DNA of 51,319 nt from Alphaproteobacteria bacterium (lineage in GTDB: Bacteria; Pseudomonadota; Alphaproteobacteria; Micropepsales; Micropepsaceae), in the NCBI GenBank assembly GCA_020852655.1, contig JADZAI010000108.1, forward strand, positions 1 through 51,319, written 5' to 3'. Both the position numbers and the translations under genes were made by a program. Below the pieces are notes generated by a model. That model saw only the letters and a list, made by a program, of their open reading frames with translations, was not told the origin of the DNA and did no database searches. The stretch's first letter is position 1. Every line of letters begins with the position of its first letter. Of the stretch, positions 24,222-33,688 are shown piece by piece.

Positions 24222-24997
24222 TGGGGGTGACCGGCTTTCAGTTGGACGGCATGCGGGCGGCGCGCGGCGTTGCGCATGGCTTCTTCGCGCGCACCGGCGG
24301 CGTCTCGCAGGGCCTCTACGAGGGCCTCAACTGCGGCCTCGGCTCCAACGACGACCGCGCCGCCGTCCTCGAAAACCGCCGCCGCGCCGCCGAGCGCCTC
24401 GGCGTCGCCGGCGACAATCTCGTCACGCTCTACCAGGTCCACTCGCCGGACGTCGTCACCGTCACCGAGCCCTGGGCGCCGGGCGACGGACCGAAGGCCG
24501 ACGGCATGGTCACGCGGACGAAGGGCTTCGCCCTTGGCGTCCTTGCCGCCGACTGCACGCCGATCCTCTTCGCCGACGGCGAGGCCGGCATCATCGGCGC
24601 CTGCCACGCCGGCTGGAAAGGCGCCCTCGCCGGCGTCGCCGACGCCACGGTCGCCGCCATGGAAGCGCTCGGCGCCTCCAGGCAGCGCATCATCGCCGCG
24701 ATCGGCCCGACCATCCGCCAGATCTGCTACGAGGTCGGTGCCGAGTTCCGCGACCGCTTCGTCGCGGACGCGCCCGGCAACGCCGAGTGGTTCCGGCCGG
24801 GCCGCGCCGCCGGCAAGTTTCACTTCGACCTGCCCGGCTACCTCACCCGCCGCCTCGAAAAGACCGGCATCGCCGGCATCGAGGATTGCGAGATCTGCAC
24901 CTATTCCGACTCGCGCTTCTTCAGCTATCGTCGCACCACGCATCGCGGCGAGAGCGACTATGGCCGCAACCTCTCCGCCATCGTCCTCACCCCATGA
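24218..24997 (+). CDS. pgeF: Peptidoglycan editing factor (YfiH/laccase-domain)
   Basis: A 259-residue YfiH-type protein. The active site metal ligands lie in the expected places: H in YQVHSPDV, C in LAADCTPIL and H in GACHAGWKG. PgeF removes or prevents misincorporated L-serine in peptidoglycan stem peptides; related proteins act on purine nucleosides. It overlaps the methyltransferase by four bases and the lipoprotein gene by four bases. Confidence 0.88.
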   Translation: MMGVTGFQLDGMRAARGVAHGFFARTGGVSQGLYEGLNCGLGSNDDRAAVLENRRRAAERLGVAGDNLVTLYQVHSPDVVTVTEPWAPGDGPKADGMVTRTKGFALGVLAADCTPILFADGEAGIIGACHAGWKGALAGVADATVAAMEALGASRQRIIAAIGPTIRQICYEVGAEFRDRFVADAPGNAEWFRPGRAAGKFHFDLPGYLTRRLEKTGIAGIEDCEICTYSDSRFFSYRRTTHRGESDYGRNLSAIVLTP

Positions 24998-25824
24998 AGG
25001 CCTGGTTCGCCCTTCTCCTGGCGCTGTGCCTCGCCGCCTGCGGCGGGCTGGAAGAGGCGACCGGTATCCCCGATCCGTTCGGCACGCCGCAGCCCTTCCG
25101 CGGCACCGGCGACCAGCGCCTCGTCGCCGGCGTGCTCGGCGAGCGCCCGATCTATATCGGCCCGATCGCCAATCTGGACGAGAAGGCCGACGCGGCCCTC
25201 CGCGCCGCCATCTCCAAGGAGGCGGAGGCCTTCGACGTCATGGCCTCCTCCACCGCCATGACCTTCCAGGCGCTCACCCTCGCCGGCACGGCGCACGGCA
25301 GCAGCGTCGCCTTCACCCTGTTCGACGGCAGCCGCACCCTCGCGACCTTCAGCGCGACCGGCGACCCGGCCTCGCTCGCCGCCGATGCCGCCCGCCAGCT
25401 CGCCCAGGCCATTGGCCGGCTCGGCGACCTGCCCCCGACGCCGACGCCCGAGAACGCCCCGCTGATCTTCGTGCGCGAGGTGACCGGGCCATCCGCCGCC
25501 GTCACCGAGCCGCTGAAACGCGCCGTGCACGACAAGCTCGCCGAGATGGGCGCTCGCATGGCCGAAGGTCCGGCCGAAGGCGCCTATGTGGTTAGCGGGG
25601 CGATCACCCTTGCCGACGGCGGCAACGGAACCACGTCGATCGCCCTCGTCTGGCGCGTCCTGGCGCCGGACGGGCGCGACCTCGGCAAGGCCGACCAGGC
25701 CAACGCGCTCCCCACCGACGCGGTCCAGAAGACCTGGCCCGAGATCGCCACCATGGCCGGGCGGGCCGCCGCCGGCTCGGTCGCCCAGATCATCGCCACC
25801 GACTTCAACAAGCCGAAAAGCTGA
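24994..25824 (+). CDS. Lipoprotein of unknown function
   Basis: A 276-residue protein with a lipoprotein signal peptide and lipobox L-A-A-C16 (cleavage before Cys16). Residue 17 is Gly, which does not favour inner membrane retention, so the outer membrane is possible. It lacks recognisable enzymatic motifs. The second half is rich in small residues and ends NKPKS. It closes the lgt operon, which supplies the enzyme that lipidates it. Confidence 0.75.
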   Translation: MKAWFALLLALCLAACGGLEEATGIPDPFGTPQPFRGTGDQRLVAGVLGERPIYIGPIANLDEKADAALRAAISKEAEAFDVMASSTAMTFQALTLAGTAHGSSVAFTLFDGSRTLATFSATGDPASLAADAARQLAQAIGRLGDLPPTPTPENAPLIFVREVTGPSAAVTEPLKRAVHDKLAEMGARMAEGPAEGAYVVSGAITLADGGNGTTSIALVWRVLAPDGRDLGKADQANALPTDAVQKTWPEIATMAGRAAAGSVAQIIATDFNKPKS

Positions 25825-25909
25825 CGCAACGGTCGCGCTTCCCATCGCGCCGCTTGGCGGCTAGAACCCCGCGCGTCACAGCATTGCAATCTTTTTCGGT
25901 GGAGCACCC

Positions 25910-26863
<954 letters not shown>

Positions 26864-27184
26864 ACCGGGAAGCGCCGCCGCGAAGCGGATTGCCGTAGCG
26901 GAAATTTAGCCCGCTCCCGGCCGCCTGGGCCCGGCGGGATAGGGTAGCCGGGAACGATTCGCCGTCTCCGGCGATGGGCGCGCTGGGCAGGGTCAAAATC
27001 TGCTGCCGCAAGCGGATTTCGGCCCCGCCGCCGGGTTGCCTCGCCCCCGCCTCTCCTGTAAAGAGCCGCCCTTTCCGGCGGAGCAGCTTCGCCGGTCCGG
27101 CATTCAATTGAGTAGCGCAGACCCGCGCCCGCTCCGGCACCGGCCGGACACGAGGCCCCGTCCGCGCGAGAAGGATTTGGTTCG
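26864..27184. other. Gene-free leader region between prs and rplY
   Basis: The 321 bases hold no gene. Near the prs end a GC-rich nested hairpin can form, with outer arms TCCCGGC (26915-26921) and GCCGGGA (26947-26953) and an inner CCGCC/GGCGG stem. It has no T-tract after it, so it is not a clear intrinsic terminator. The rest presumably contains the rplY promoter and untranslated leader, but no convincing boxes were found. Confidence 0.35.
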
Positions 27185-27904
27185 ATGGCCCAAGTACGTT
27201 CCCTCAAGATCCAGTCGCGCGAGCGCACCGGTACGGGCGGCGCCCGCGCCACCCGCCGCCAGGGCCTGATCCCGGGCGTCGTCTACGGCGGCAAGGACAA
27301 GCCGGCCTCGATCGCCATCGAGACGCGCGAGCTCGAAAAGGCCATGACCGGCGGCCGCTTTACCTCCTCGCTCTTCGAAGTCGAGCTTTCGGGCGCCAAG
27401 ACCCGCGTCGTTCCCCGCGCCGTCCAGTTCGATCCGGTCACCGACCGCCCGGTCCATTTCGACCTCTTCCGCCTGGAGACCGGCTCCAAGGTCTCGCTCT
27501 TCATCCCCGTCACCTTCGTCAACCATGAAGCCTCGCCGGGCCTGAAGCGCGGCGGCGTCCTGAACATCGTCCGCCACGAGGTCGAGCTGACCTGCCCGGT
27601 CGACAATATCCCCTCCGAGATCATCGGCGACCTGACCGGCCTCGGCATGACCGATTCGCTGCACATCTCGGCCTTCAAGCTGCCGGAAGGCGTCAACCCG
27701 GCCATCCAGGGCCGTGATTTCACCGTCGCCACCATCTCGCCGCCGGCCGTGATGACCGACGAAGGCCCCGCCGAAGGCGAAGGCGCCGAGGGCGCCGCTG
27801 CGGCGCCCGCCGCCGGTGCGAAGGCTCCGGCCGCCGGCGCGAAGGCCCCCGCCGCGGGCGCCAAGGCCGCGCCCGCCGCCGCCGCGCCCGCCAAGAAGAA
27901 GTAA
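27185..27904 (+). CDS. rplY: 50S ribosomal protein L25/general stress protein Ctc
   Basis: A 239-residue long-form L25 (TL5/CTC type). The N-terminal 5S rRNA-binding domain has the typical VYGGKDKPASIAIETRELEK, and the CTC domain contains GGVLNIVRHEVELTCPVDNIP. The tail after about residue 195 is low complexity: GEGAEGAAAAP followed by three perfect 7-residue repeats and ending in KKK. Such Ala/Lys tails are common in alphaproteobacterial L25. The gene is followed by pth, a usual arrangement. Confidence 0.95.
   Translation: MAQVRSLKIQSRERTGTGGARATRRQGLIPGVVYGGKDKPASIAIETRELEKAMTGGRFTSSLFEVELSGAKTRVVPRAVQFDPVTDRPVHFDLFRLETGSKVSLFIPVTFVNHEASPGLKRGGVLNIVRHEVELTCPVDNIPSEIIGDLTGLGMTDSLHISAFKLPEGVNPAIQGRDFTVATISPPAVMTDEGPAEGEGAEGAAAAPAAGAKAPAAGAKAPAAGAKAAPAAAAPAKKK
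27806..27868 (+). repeat. Three 21-base tandem repeats in the rplY tail
   Basis: Residues 208-228 of L25 are PAAGAKA repeated three times. The DNA copies differ at silent positions (for example GGT/GGC/GGC and GCG/GCG/GCC), so they are older than a recent slippage. Copy number may vary between strains. Confidence 0.8.
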
Positions 27905-27937
27905 GTCGCGAGGCCTCCGCCTCGCTGGGACAGCGTC

Positions 27938-28579
27938 ATGTTGCTGCTCGTCGGTCTCGGCAATCCCGGCCGCGACTATGCCGGGCACCGCCACAATGTC
28001 GGCTTCATGGCCGTGGACGCGATCGCCGCGCGCCACGGCTTTTCGCCCTGGAAGAAGCAGTTCAAGGCCGACGTCTGCGACGGCGTCCTGCGCACGCCCG
28101 AGGGACCGAAGAAGGTCCTGGCGCTGAAGCCGCAGACCTACATGAACCTCTCGGGCGAGGCGGTTCAGGCGGCCGCGCATTTCTACAAGATCGAGCCGCG
28201 CGACATCGCCGTGCTCTATGACGAGCTCGACCTCGCCGCCGGGAAGATCCGCGCCAAGACGGGCGGCGGCGCGGCCGGGCACAATGGCATCCGCTCGATC
28301 GCCGCACATCTGGGGCCCGACTTCCGCCGCATCCGCATCGGCATCGCCCATCCCGGCGACCGCGCCCGGGTGACCGGCCATGTGCTCGGCAATTTCTCGA
28401 AGGACGACCAGCAATGGCTCGAGCCTTTGCTCGACGCCATCGCCGACGCCGCGCCCTTCCTCGCGATGAACGACGACGTCCGCTTTATGAACAAGGTCGC
28501 GGTCCTCCGCGGCGAACCGGAAGAAAAACCGGCGAAGAAGGATGCGAAGGCTCCGGCCGCGCAGCCCAAGGAGAGCTAG
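27938..28579 (+). CDS. pth: Peptidyl-tRNA hydrolase
   Basis: A 213-residue enzyme that releases peptides from prematurely dropped peptidyl-tRNA. Conserved are LGNPGRDYAGHRHNVGF with catalytic His19, KPQTYMNLSG, and YDELDLAAGKIR with the catalytic Asp. The last 25 residues (EEKPAKKDAKAPAAQ) form a Lys/Ala-rich tail absent from E. coli Pth and resembling the tail of the preceding L25. ychF starts immediately after its stop codon. Confidence 0.94.
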   Translation: MLLLVGLGNPGRDYAGHRHNVGFMAVDAIAARHGFSPWKKQFKADVCDGVLRTPEGPKKVLALKPQTYMNLSGEAVQAAAHFYKIEPRDIAVLYDELDLAAGKIRAKTGGGAAGHNGIRSIAAHLGPDFRRIRIGIAHPGDRARVTGHVLGNFSKDDQQWLEPLLDAIADAAPFLAMNDDVRFMNKVAVLRGEPEEKPAKKDAKAPAAQPKES

Positions 28580-29677
28580 ATGGGTTTCAAGTGCGGCATT
28601 GTCGGGCTGCCGAATGTCGGCAAGTCGACGCTGTTCAATGCGCTGACGCAGACCGCTGCGGCGCAGGCGGCGAATTATCCGTTCTGCACGATCGAACCGA
28701 ATGTCGGCGAGGTCGCGGTGCCCGATCCGCGCCTCGAGACGCTGGCGAAATCCGCCCGGTCGGCGAATATCGTCCCGACACGGATCAATTTCGTCGACAT
28801 CGCCGGCCTCGTGCGCGGCGCCTCGAAGGGCGAAGGCCTCGGCAACCAGTTCCTCGGCAACATCCGCGAAGTCGATGCGATCGTCCATGTCCTGCGCTGT
28901 TTCGAGGACGGCGACGTGACGCATGTCGAAGGCAAGGTCGATCCGATCGCCGACGCCGACACGGTCGAGACCGAGCTGATGCTCGCCGACCTCGACAGCC
29001 TCGAAAAGCGCATCGTGCCGCTCGAGAAGAAGGCGAAGACCGGCGACAAGGAATCGATTGCGCTCGCCGCCCTGATGAACAAGGCGCTGGTGCTGCTGCG
29101 CGAGGGCAGGCCCGCGCGCCAGGCCGACCTGACGCCGGAGGAGGCGGGGCCATACGCCCAGCTCGGCCTCATCACCTCCAAGCCCGTGCTCTATGTCTGC
29201 AATGTCGACGAGAGCGACGCGGCGCGCGGCAATGCGCATTCGGCCCGCGTACTGGAGAAGGCCAAGGCGGAAGGCGCCGAGTCCGTGATCTTCTCCGCCA
29301 AGATCGAGAGCGAGATCGCCATCCTGCCCATCGAGGAGCGCGCGGACTACCTGGACGCCATCGGCCTTCCCGAAGCCGGCCTCGATCGCATGATTCGCGC
29401 CGGCTACCACCTGCTGGGGCTCATCACCTATTTCACCTGCGGCCCCAAGGAGACGCGCGCCTGGACCATCGTGAAGGGCACCAGGGCGCCGAAGGCCGCC
29501 GGCGTGATCCACACCGATTTCGAAAAAGGCTTCATCCGCGCCGAGACGATCGCCTATGACGACTATGTCGCCGCCGGCAGCGAAGCCGCCGCGAAGGAAG
29601 CCGGCAAGATGCGTCTGGAAGGCAAGGACTACGTCGTCAAAGACGGCGACGTCATGCTGTTCCGGTTCAATACGTAA
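28580..29677 (+). CDS. ychF: Redox-regulated ribosome-binding ATPase YchF
   Basis: A 365-residue Obg-family P-loop protein that binds ATP in preference to GTP. The G1 loop is GLPNVGKST (8-16), with the [17 protein letters not shown] switch region, NVDE in place of NKxD, and a C-terminal TGS domain ([13 protein letters not shown]...[30 protein letters not shown]). pth-ychF adjacency is common in bacteria. Its stop codon is followed 16 bases later by a palindromic repeat. Confidence 0.95.
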   Translation: MGFKCGIVGLPNVGKSTLFNALTQTAAAQAANYPFCTIEPNVGEVAVPDPRLETLAKSARSANIVPTRINFVDIAGLVRGASKGEGLGNQFLGNIREVDAIVHVLRCFEDGDVTHVEGKVDPIADADTVETELMLADLDSLEKRIVPLEKKAKTGDKESIALAALMNKALVLLREGRPARQADLTPEEAGPYAQLGLITSKPVLYVCNVDESDAARGNAHSARVLEKAKAEGAESVIFSAKIESEIAILPIEERADYLDAIGLPEAGLDRMIRAGYHLLGLITYFTCGPKETRAWTIVKGTRAPKAAGVIHTDFEKGFIRAETIAYDDYVAAGSEAAAKEAGKMRLEGKDYVVKDGDVMLFRFNT

Positions 29678-29693
29678 CGCCAATTCCCCTCCC

Positions 29694-29750
29694 TGCCATG
29701 GTGAGGCGCTCGAATCGCGAAGCGATCGAGCCTCGCACCTCACCATGGCA
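29694..29750. repeat. Palindromic intergenic repeat, copy 1
   Basis: Arms TGCCATGGTGAGG (29694-29706) and its exact complement CCTCACCATGGCA (29738-29750) enclose a partly paired middle (CGCTCGAATCGC... and GCGATCGAGCCTCGCA). The 13-base arm core recurs, with two more bases, in the intergenic copy at 32694-32708, in the inverse orientation. Such REP-like elements with CATGGTGAGG cores are scattered in many alphaproteobacterial genomes. In this location it could also act as a transcript-end hairpin for ychF. Confidence 0.7.
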
Positions 29751-29826
29751 AGAGTTTTGGACTGCTGCCGTGCACGTACCGGCGTATAGTTCGGCGCACC
29801 GACATCCCAGAACTCCGGAATCGCCC

Positions 29827-30894
29827 ATGCCCGATGCCATCGGTTACGCCGCCCAGTCGGCGACCTCGCCGCTCGCCCCGTTCCACTTCCAGCGGCGCGA
29901 GATGCGGCCCAATGATGTGCGCATCTCGATCCTCTATTGCGGGGTCTGTCACAGCGATCTGCATCAGACGCGGGACGACTGGAAAGGCACGATCTATCCC
30001 TGCTGCCCGGGCCACGAGATCGTCGGGAAGGTGACGGCGGTCGGGACTCAGGTGAGCAAAGTGAAGGCAGGGGATCGCGTCGCGGTCGGCTGCCTCGTCG
30101 ATAGCTGCATGGCATGCGACCAGTGCCTGAAGGGCGAGGAGCAGCTCTGCCGCAATCGCTCGACCGGCACCTATAACGGCAAGGACCGCATCACCGGCGA
30201 GGTCACCTATGGCGGCTACACCGACCATATCGTGGTGCGCGATCATTTCGTACTGAAGGTGCCGGACAGGCTGGATATGAAGCGCGCCGCACCGCTGCTC
30301 TGCGCCGGCATCACGACCTGGTCGCCGCTGAGGAAGGCGAAGATCGGCAAGGGCAGCCGCGTCGGCGTGGCGGGCCTCGGCGGGCTCGGCCACATGGCGG
30401 TGAAACTGGCCGTCGGCATGGAGGCCGACGTCACGGTCATCACCACCTCGCCGTCGAAGGAGGCGGACGCGCGGGCGCTCGGCGCGCACAAGGTGCTGAT
30501 CGCCACCGACAAGGCGGCGATGCGCGCCGCGACCTCGAGCTTCGATCTCATCATCGACACCATCCCGGTGCCGCATCCGGTGATGCCCTATCTTCACCTG
30601 CTCGACGTCGACGGCACGCTCTGCATCGTCGGGGCGATCGACCAGTTGCCGCCCTTCCACTCCGGCCTGCTGCTGGGCCAGCGCCGCTCGATCACCGGCT
30701 CGCCCATCGGTGGCATCCGCGAGACGCAGGAGATGCTCGATTTCTGCGCCGAGAAGAACATCCTGCCGGATTGCGAGATGATCGACATCCAGGACATCAA
30801 CCGCGCCTATGAGCGGCTGCTGAAGGCGGACGTCAAATACCGCTTCGTCATCGACATGGCCTCGCTCGCGAAGGAAGCGAAGCAGGCGGCGTAG
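29827..30894 (+). CDS. Zinc-dependent NAD(P) alcohol dehydrogenase (YahK/CAD type)
   Basis: A 355-residue medium-chain dehydrogenase. Catalytic zinc ligands C38 (YCGVCHSD) and H63-E64 (PGHE), structural zinc cysteines C94, C97, C100 and C108, and the nucleotide-binding GLGGLGHMAVK motif are all present. The YahK/cinnamyl alcohol dehydrogenase group reduces a wide range of aldehydes with NADPH. The start at 29827 gives the normal length. It is not coupled to a neighbour, and the palindromic repeat lies before it. Confidence 0.9.
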   Translation: MPDAIGYAAQSATSPLAPFHFQRREMRPNDVRISILYCGVCHSDLHQTRDDWKGTIYPCCPGHEIVGKVTAVGTQVSKVKAGDRVAVGCLVDSCMACDQCLKGEEQLCRNRSTGTYNGKDRITGEVTYGGYTDHIVVRDHFVLKVPDRLDMKRAAPLLCAGITTWSPLRKAKIGKGSRVGVAGLGGLGHMAVKLAVGMEADVTVITTSPSKEADARALGAHKVLIATDKAAMRAATSSFDLIIDTIPVPHPVMPYLHLLDVDGTLCIVGAIDQLPPFHSGLLLGQRRSITGSPIGGIRETQEMLDFCAEKNILPDCEMIDIQDINRAYERLLKADVKYRFVIDMASLAKEAKQAA

Positions 30895-30916
30895 CGCGGG
30901 ACAGGCCGGCGGCGCG

Positions 30917-31864
30917 CTACAGCGTGTGCCGCCGCTTCAGTTCGGCGTGCTCGGCCGCGTAGGGCGCGTAGCTTTCCTTCATGATGGCGCTGTTCAGCAG
31001 CATCGTCGCCAGCACGTCGTGGCCGCCGGGCGCGTAGACATGGGTGCGCACCCACATGCTCTCGGTGCGCTTGCTTTCGGAGAGGCCCACGATCTCGCGC
31101 TCGAACTCATAGGTCTCGCCCACGAAGAGCGGCCCCTTCACCATGCGGATTTCCTGGTCCGCGAAGAGGCCGACCGCCGGCCCCTTCGCCGGGAAATCGC
31201 TGCCGACATGGTTCAGCAGCACGCTGACCATCTCGAACGGAATGATCGCCCGCCCGAACGGGTTGTCGCCGCCCGCATACCACGGCGAATTCTCCGTGAT
31301 GCGCTTGAGCTTGTCGTTCAGCGAGAACGGATAGAGCGCGCCCATGTTCTGGTCGGCATCCATCCGCACGGTCTGGCGCGGCGTCTTCATGCCGACCGCG
31401 ACGTCGCGCAGGATGACCAGCAGATGCGGCGCCGGCAGCCCCGCAAGCCGTGCCGTCAGCGCCGTGGTGGCCGCATCGCCGATACCGATCGTGCCCTTCA
31501 GCACCTCGGTCCCGTCGTCGCGCTCCATGCGCAGTTCGGCCTGGCTTTCGCCGTCGGCCGGCACGGTCACGGCTGCGCGCGCCTTGTCGCCCTCGAAACA
31601 GGCGTTCCGGTAATGCGCGCTGATATTGCCTTCGCTGAGGAAGCGCTCGCCCCACAGCCTAACGCCCAGCGGGACGACCTGGCTGAAATGCGTCGGCCCC
31701 TCGATCGTGCCGCCCTTGAAGCCCAGCTTCTGCGCCGTCGCATCGTCGTGGATCGAGGCATGCCCACCATATTCCTGGCTGGCGAGCATCTGCCGCGGCC
31801 CGCGCCACGGACCGGTAAGCCGGCCGCCGGCTTCCGTGATCGGGGTATCGAAGGGCTGGGCCAT
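30917..31864 (-). CDS. Double-hotdog MaoC-like protein
   Basis: A 315-residue protein without signal. The N-terminal half reads HDDATAQKLGFKGGTIEGP with the D/H and glycine pattern of MaoC-type hotdog domains (residues about 38-70) followed by YRNACFEGDKARAAVTV. The second half repeats the fold less clearly (SPWYAGGDNPFGRAIIPFEMVSVLLN; GPLFVGETYEFEREIVG). Such proteins hydrate enoyl-CoAs or bind acyl-CoAs. It lies divergently from the dienelactone hydrolase-MaoC cassette, suggesting a common pathway. Substrate unknown. Confidence 0.65.
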   Translation of the reverse strand: MAQPFDTPITEAGGRLTGPWRGPRQMLASQEYGGHASIHDDATAQKLGFKGGTIEGPTHFSQVVPLGVRLWGERFLSEGNISAHYRNACFEGDKARAAVTVPADGESQAELRMERDDGTEVLKGTIGIGDAATTALTARLAGLPAPHLLVILRDVAVGMKTPRQTVRMDADQNMGALYPFSLNDKLKRITENSPWYAGGDNPFGRAIIPFEMVSVLLNHVGSDFPAKGPAVGLFADQEIRMVKGPLFVGETYEFEREIVGLSESKRTESMWVRTHVYAPGGHDVLATMLLNSAIMKESYAPYAAEHAELKRRHTL

Positions 31865-31980
31865 CGGCGGTCTCCTTTAAGGCAGCTTGCCCGGCGCGTC
31901 AGGCAAAGTCAGCCCTCCCCAATCATATCCAAACCCCATAGGGTGCGCCCGCTTTTCGACCCCAAATGACGGGAACGCCC

Positions 31981-32649
31981 ATGTCCGAGATGATCAAGCT
32001 CACCGCCTCCGACGGTTTCACCTTCGGCGCCTATCACGTGCCGGCCAAGGGCACGCGCAAGGGCGGCCTCATCGTCGTGCAGGAGATCTTCGGCGTGAAC
32101 GACGACATCCGCCGCACGTCGGAGGATTTCGCGGCGCTCGGCTACGAGGTGCTGGCGCCCTCGATGTATGACCGCGTGAAGCCGGGCCTGAAGATCGACA
32201 GCCACAGCCAGGAGGCCCTGGCCGAGGCGATGCCGGTCGCCCAGGCGAACGGCCTGGAAAACCCGGTGAAGGACCTCCAGGCCTGCGTGAACTTTCTGAA
32301 GCCGAAGGGCCCGGTCTACGTCACCGGCTTCTGCTATGGCGGCTCGGCCTCGTGGATCGCCGCGACCCAGGTCGAGGGCGTCAACGCCGCCTCCTGCTAT
32401 TACGGCTCGCTGCTGCCGAACCTCGCGCATCAGCAGCCGAAATGCGCCGTCATCGCCCATTTCGGCGCGACCGACCCCTTCATTCCCATGGAGAATGTCG
32501 AGCGCTTCAAGGCCGAACAGCCCAAGGTGCCGGTCTATCTCTACGACGCCGGCCACGGCTTCTTCACCAAAGGCGGCATGGCCTATGACGAGGCGGCCAT
32601 GAAGGCGTCCCTGAAGCGCACGCTCGACCTCTTCGAGGCAAATGCGTGA
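31981..32649 (+). CDS. Dienelactone hydrolase family protein (copy 1)
   Basis: A 222-residue dienelactone hydrolase fold protein with the nucleophile Cys118 (GFCYGGS), Glu35 (QEIFGV), Asp165 (GATDPF) and His192 (AGHGF). Classical members open dienelactones in chloroaromatic breakdown; many relatives have unrelated hydrolase roles. The ATG at 31981 has GGGAA upstream; an ATG at 31966 is in frame. It is the first gene of a four-gene block with two MaoC genes and a paralogue. Confidence 0.85.
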   Translation: MSEMIKLTASDGFTFGAYHVPAKGTRKGGLIVVQEIFGVNDDIRRTSEDFAALGYEVLAPSMYDRVKPGLKIDSHSQEALAEAMPVAQANGLENPVKDLQACVNFLKPKGPVYVTGFCYGGSASWIAATQVEGVNAASCYYGSLLPNLAHQQPKCAVIAHFGATDPFIPMENVERFKAEQPKVPVYLYDAGHGFFTKGGMAYDEAAMKASLKRTLDLFEANA

Positions 32650-32676
32650 GGCGATAGGCATTGCGCGGTTCGAGGC

Positions 32677-32708
32677 CCGGCCGTCGGCCGGCTCCTCACC
32701 ATGGCAGG
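32677..32708. repeat. Palindromic intergenic repeat, copy 2 (partial)
   Basis: This stretch contains CCTCACCATGGCAGG (32694-32708), which is the inverse form of the arm in the copy at 29694-29750, and next to it the stem CCGGCC-GTC-GGCCGG (32677-32691). Only one long arm is present, so it may be a worn or shorter family member. It lies between a dienelactone hydrolase gene and the next MaoC gene. Confidence 0.55.
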
Positions 32709-32746
32709 AATTTTCCCATCCCAAGAGGTTGCCATCCTGAGGCAGC

Positions 32747-33208
32747 ATGAGTGATCTGATCCATTACGAAGACCTGCCCGTCGGCACGGTGATCGACTGC
32801 GGCGCGCGCCATGTGTCGCGCGAGGAGATCATCGCGTTCGCCGAAGAGTTCGACCCGCAGCCGCATCATCTCGACGACGCGGCCGCCAATGCCTCGATGC
32901 TGAAGGGGCTCTCGGCGAGCGGCTGGCACACCTGCGCCATCATGATGAAGCTGATGGCGGAGAATCTTGCGGTGAAGTCCGCCTCCATGGGTTCGCCCGG
33001 CATCGAGGAGATGCGCTGGATGAGGCCGGTGCGTCCCGGCGACACGATCAGCCTGAAGGGCACCGTGCTGTCGGCGCGCGTCTCGAAATCGCGGCCCGAG
33101 ATGGGGCTGGTCGAGATCGACTGGAACATCTCCAGCGAACGCGAGCAGGTGGCGTCGATGCGCGCCATCGGCCTTTACGGTGTGCGGCATCCGGGGAAGA
33201 CGCGCTGA
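32747..33208 (+). CDS. MaoC family hotdog dehydratase (first of pair)
   Basis: A 153-residue single hotdog protein. The family signature region is FDPQPHHLDDAAANAS with Asp and His near residues 35-42 and the SGWHTCAIMMKL helix. MaoC enzymes are enoyl-CoA hydratases. It overlaps the next, similar gene by one base (TGATG) and the two probably form a heteromer. Confidence 0.85.
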   Translation: MSDLIHYEDLPVGTVIDCGARHVSREEIIAFAEEFDPQPHHLDDAAANASMLKGLSASGWHTCAIMMKLMAENLAVKSASMGSPGIEEMRWMRPVRPGDTISLKGTVLSARVSKSRPEMGLVEIDWNISSEREQVASMRAIGLYGVRHPGKTR

Positions 33209-33666
33209 TGTATTGGGAGGATATCGAGCTCGGCCTGCGCAGCGACCTCGGCAGCTACACCTTCACGGAGGACGAGATGATCCGCTTCTCGCGGATGTGG
33301 GACCCGCAGCCGTTCCACATCGATCCCGAGGCGGCGAAGTCGTCCTTCTACGGCGGCATCATCGCCAGCGGCTGGCACGTCGCGGCGGTGTGGATGAAGC
33401 TGATGATCGCGCACGGCCGGAAGCGCGCCGCCGAAGGCATCGTCTCGCGCGGCGGTGTCTCGCCCGGTTTCCGCGAGATGCGCTGGCATCAGCCGACACG
33501 CCCCGGCATGACGCTCCACTACGATTCGACGACACACGAGAAAGTGGAGCTGAAGTCGCGCCCCGAGATGGGCCTCATCCGCTCGTTCAACCGCGGACTG
33601 GACGACGCCGGCAAGCCGGTGATGAGTTTCATCGGCCAGGGCTTCGTCCAGCGCCGGCCGAAATAG
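33208..33666 (+). CDS. MaoC family hotdog dehydratase (second of pair)
   Basis: A 152-residue hotdog protein related to the preceding gene (about the same length, WDPQPFHIDPEAAKSS and ASGWHVAAVWMKLMI blocks). Pairs of this kind (one with complete catalytic residues, one degenerate) act as heterodimeric hydratases in other systems. Both copies here keep the D-x-x-x-x-H type region. A dienelactone hydrolase gene follows after 22 bases. Confidence 0.85.
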   Translation: MYWEDIELGLRSDLGSYTFTEDEMIRFSRMWDPQPFHIDPEAAKSSFYGGIIASGWHVAAVWMKLMIAHGRKRAAEGIVSRGGVSPGFREMRWHQPTRPGMTLHYDSTTHEKVELKSRPEMGLIRSFNRGLDDAGKPVMSFIGQGFVQRRPK

Positions 33667-33688
33667 CCCCAGCCTGGAGACGAACGCG

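Noticed and set aside
26864..27184. Possible tRNA or small RNA between prs and rplY
   Set aside because: A nested hairpin exists but no tRNA arms with a conserved GTTCRA loop and no T-tract; nothing supports an RNA gene.
27104..30115. Very long minus-strand open frame opposite rplY, pth and ychF
   Set aside because: It is an artefact of GC-rich codon bias in the real plus-strand genes; it has no family resemblance and crosses intergenic repeats.
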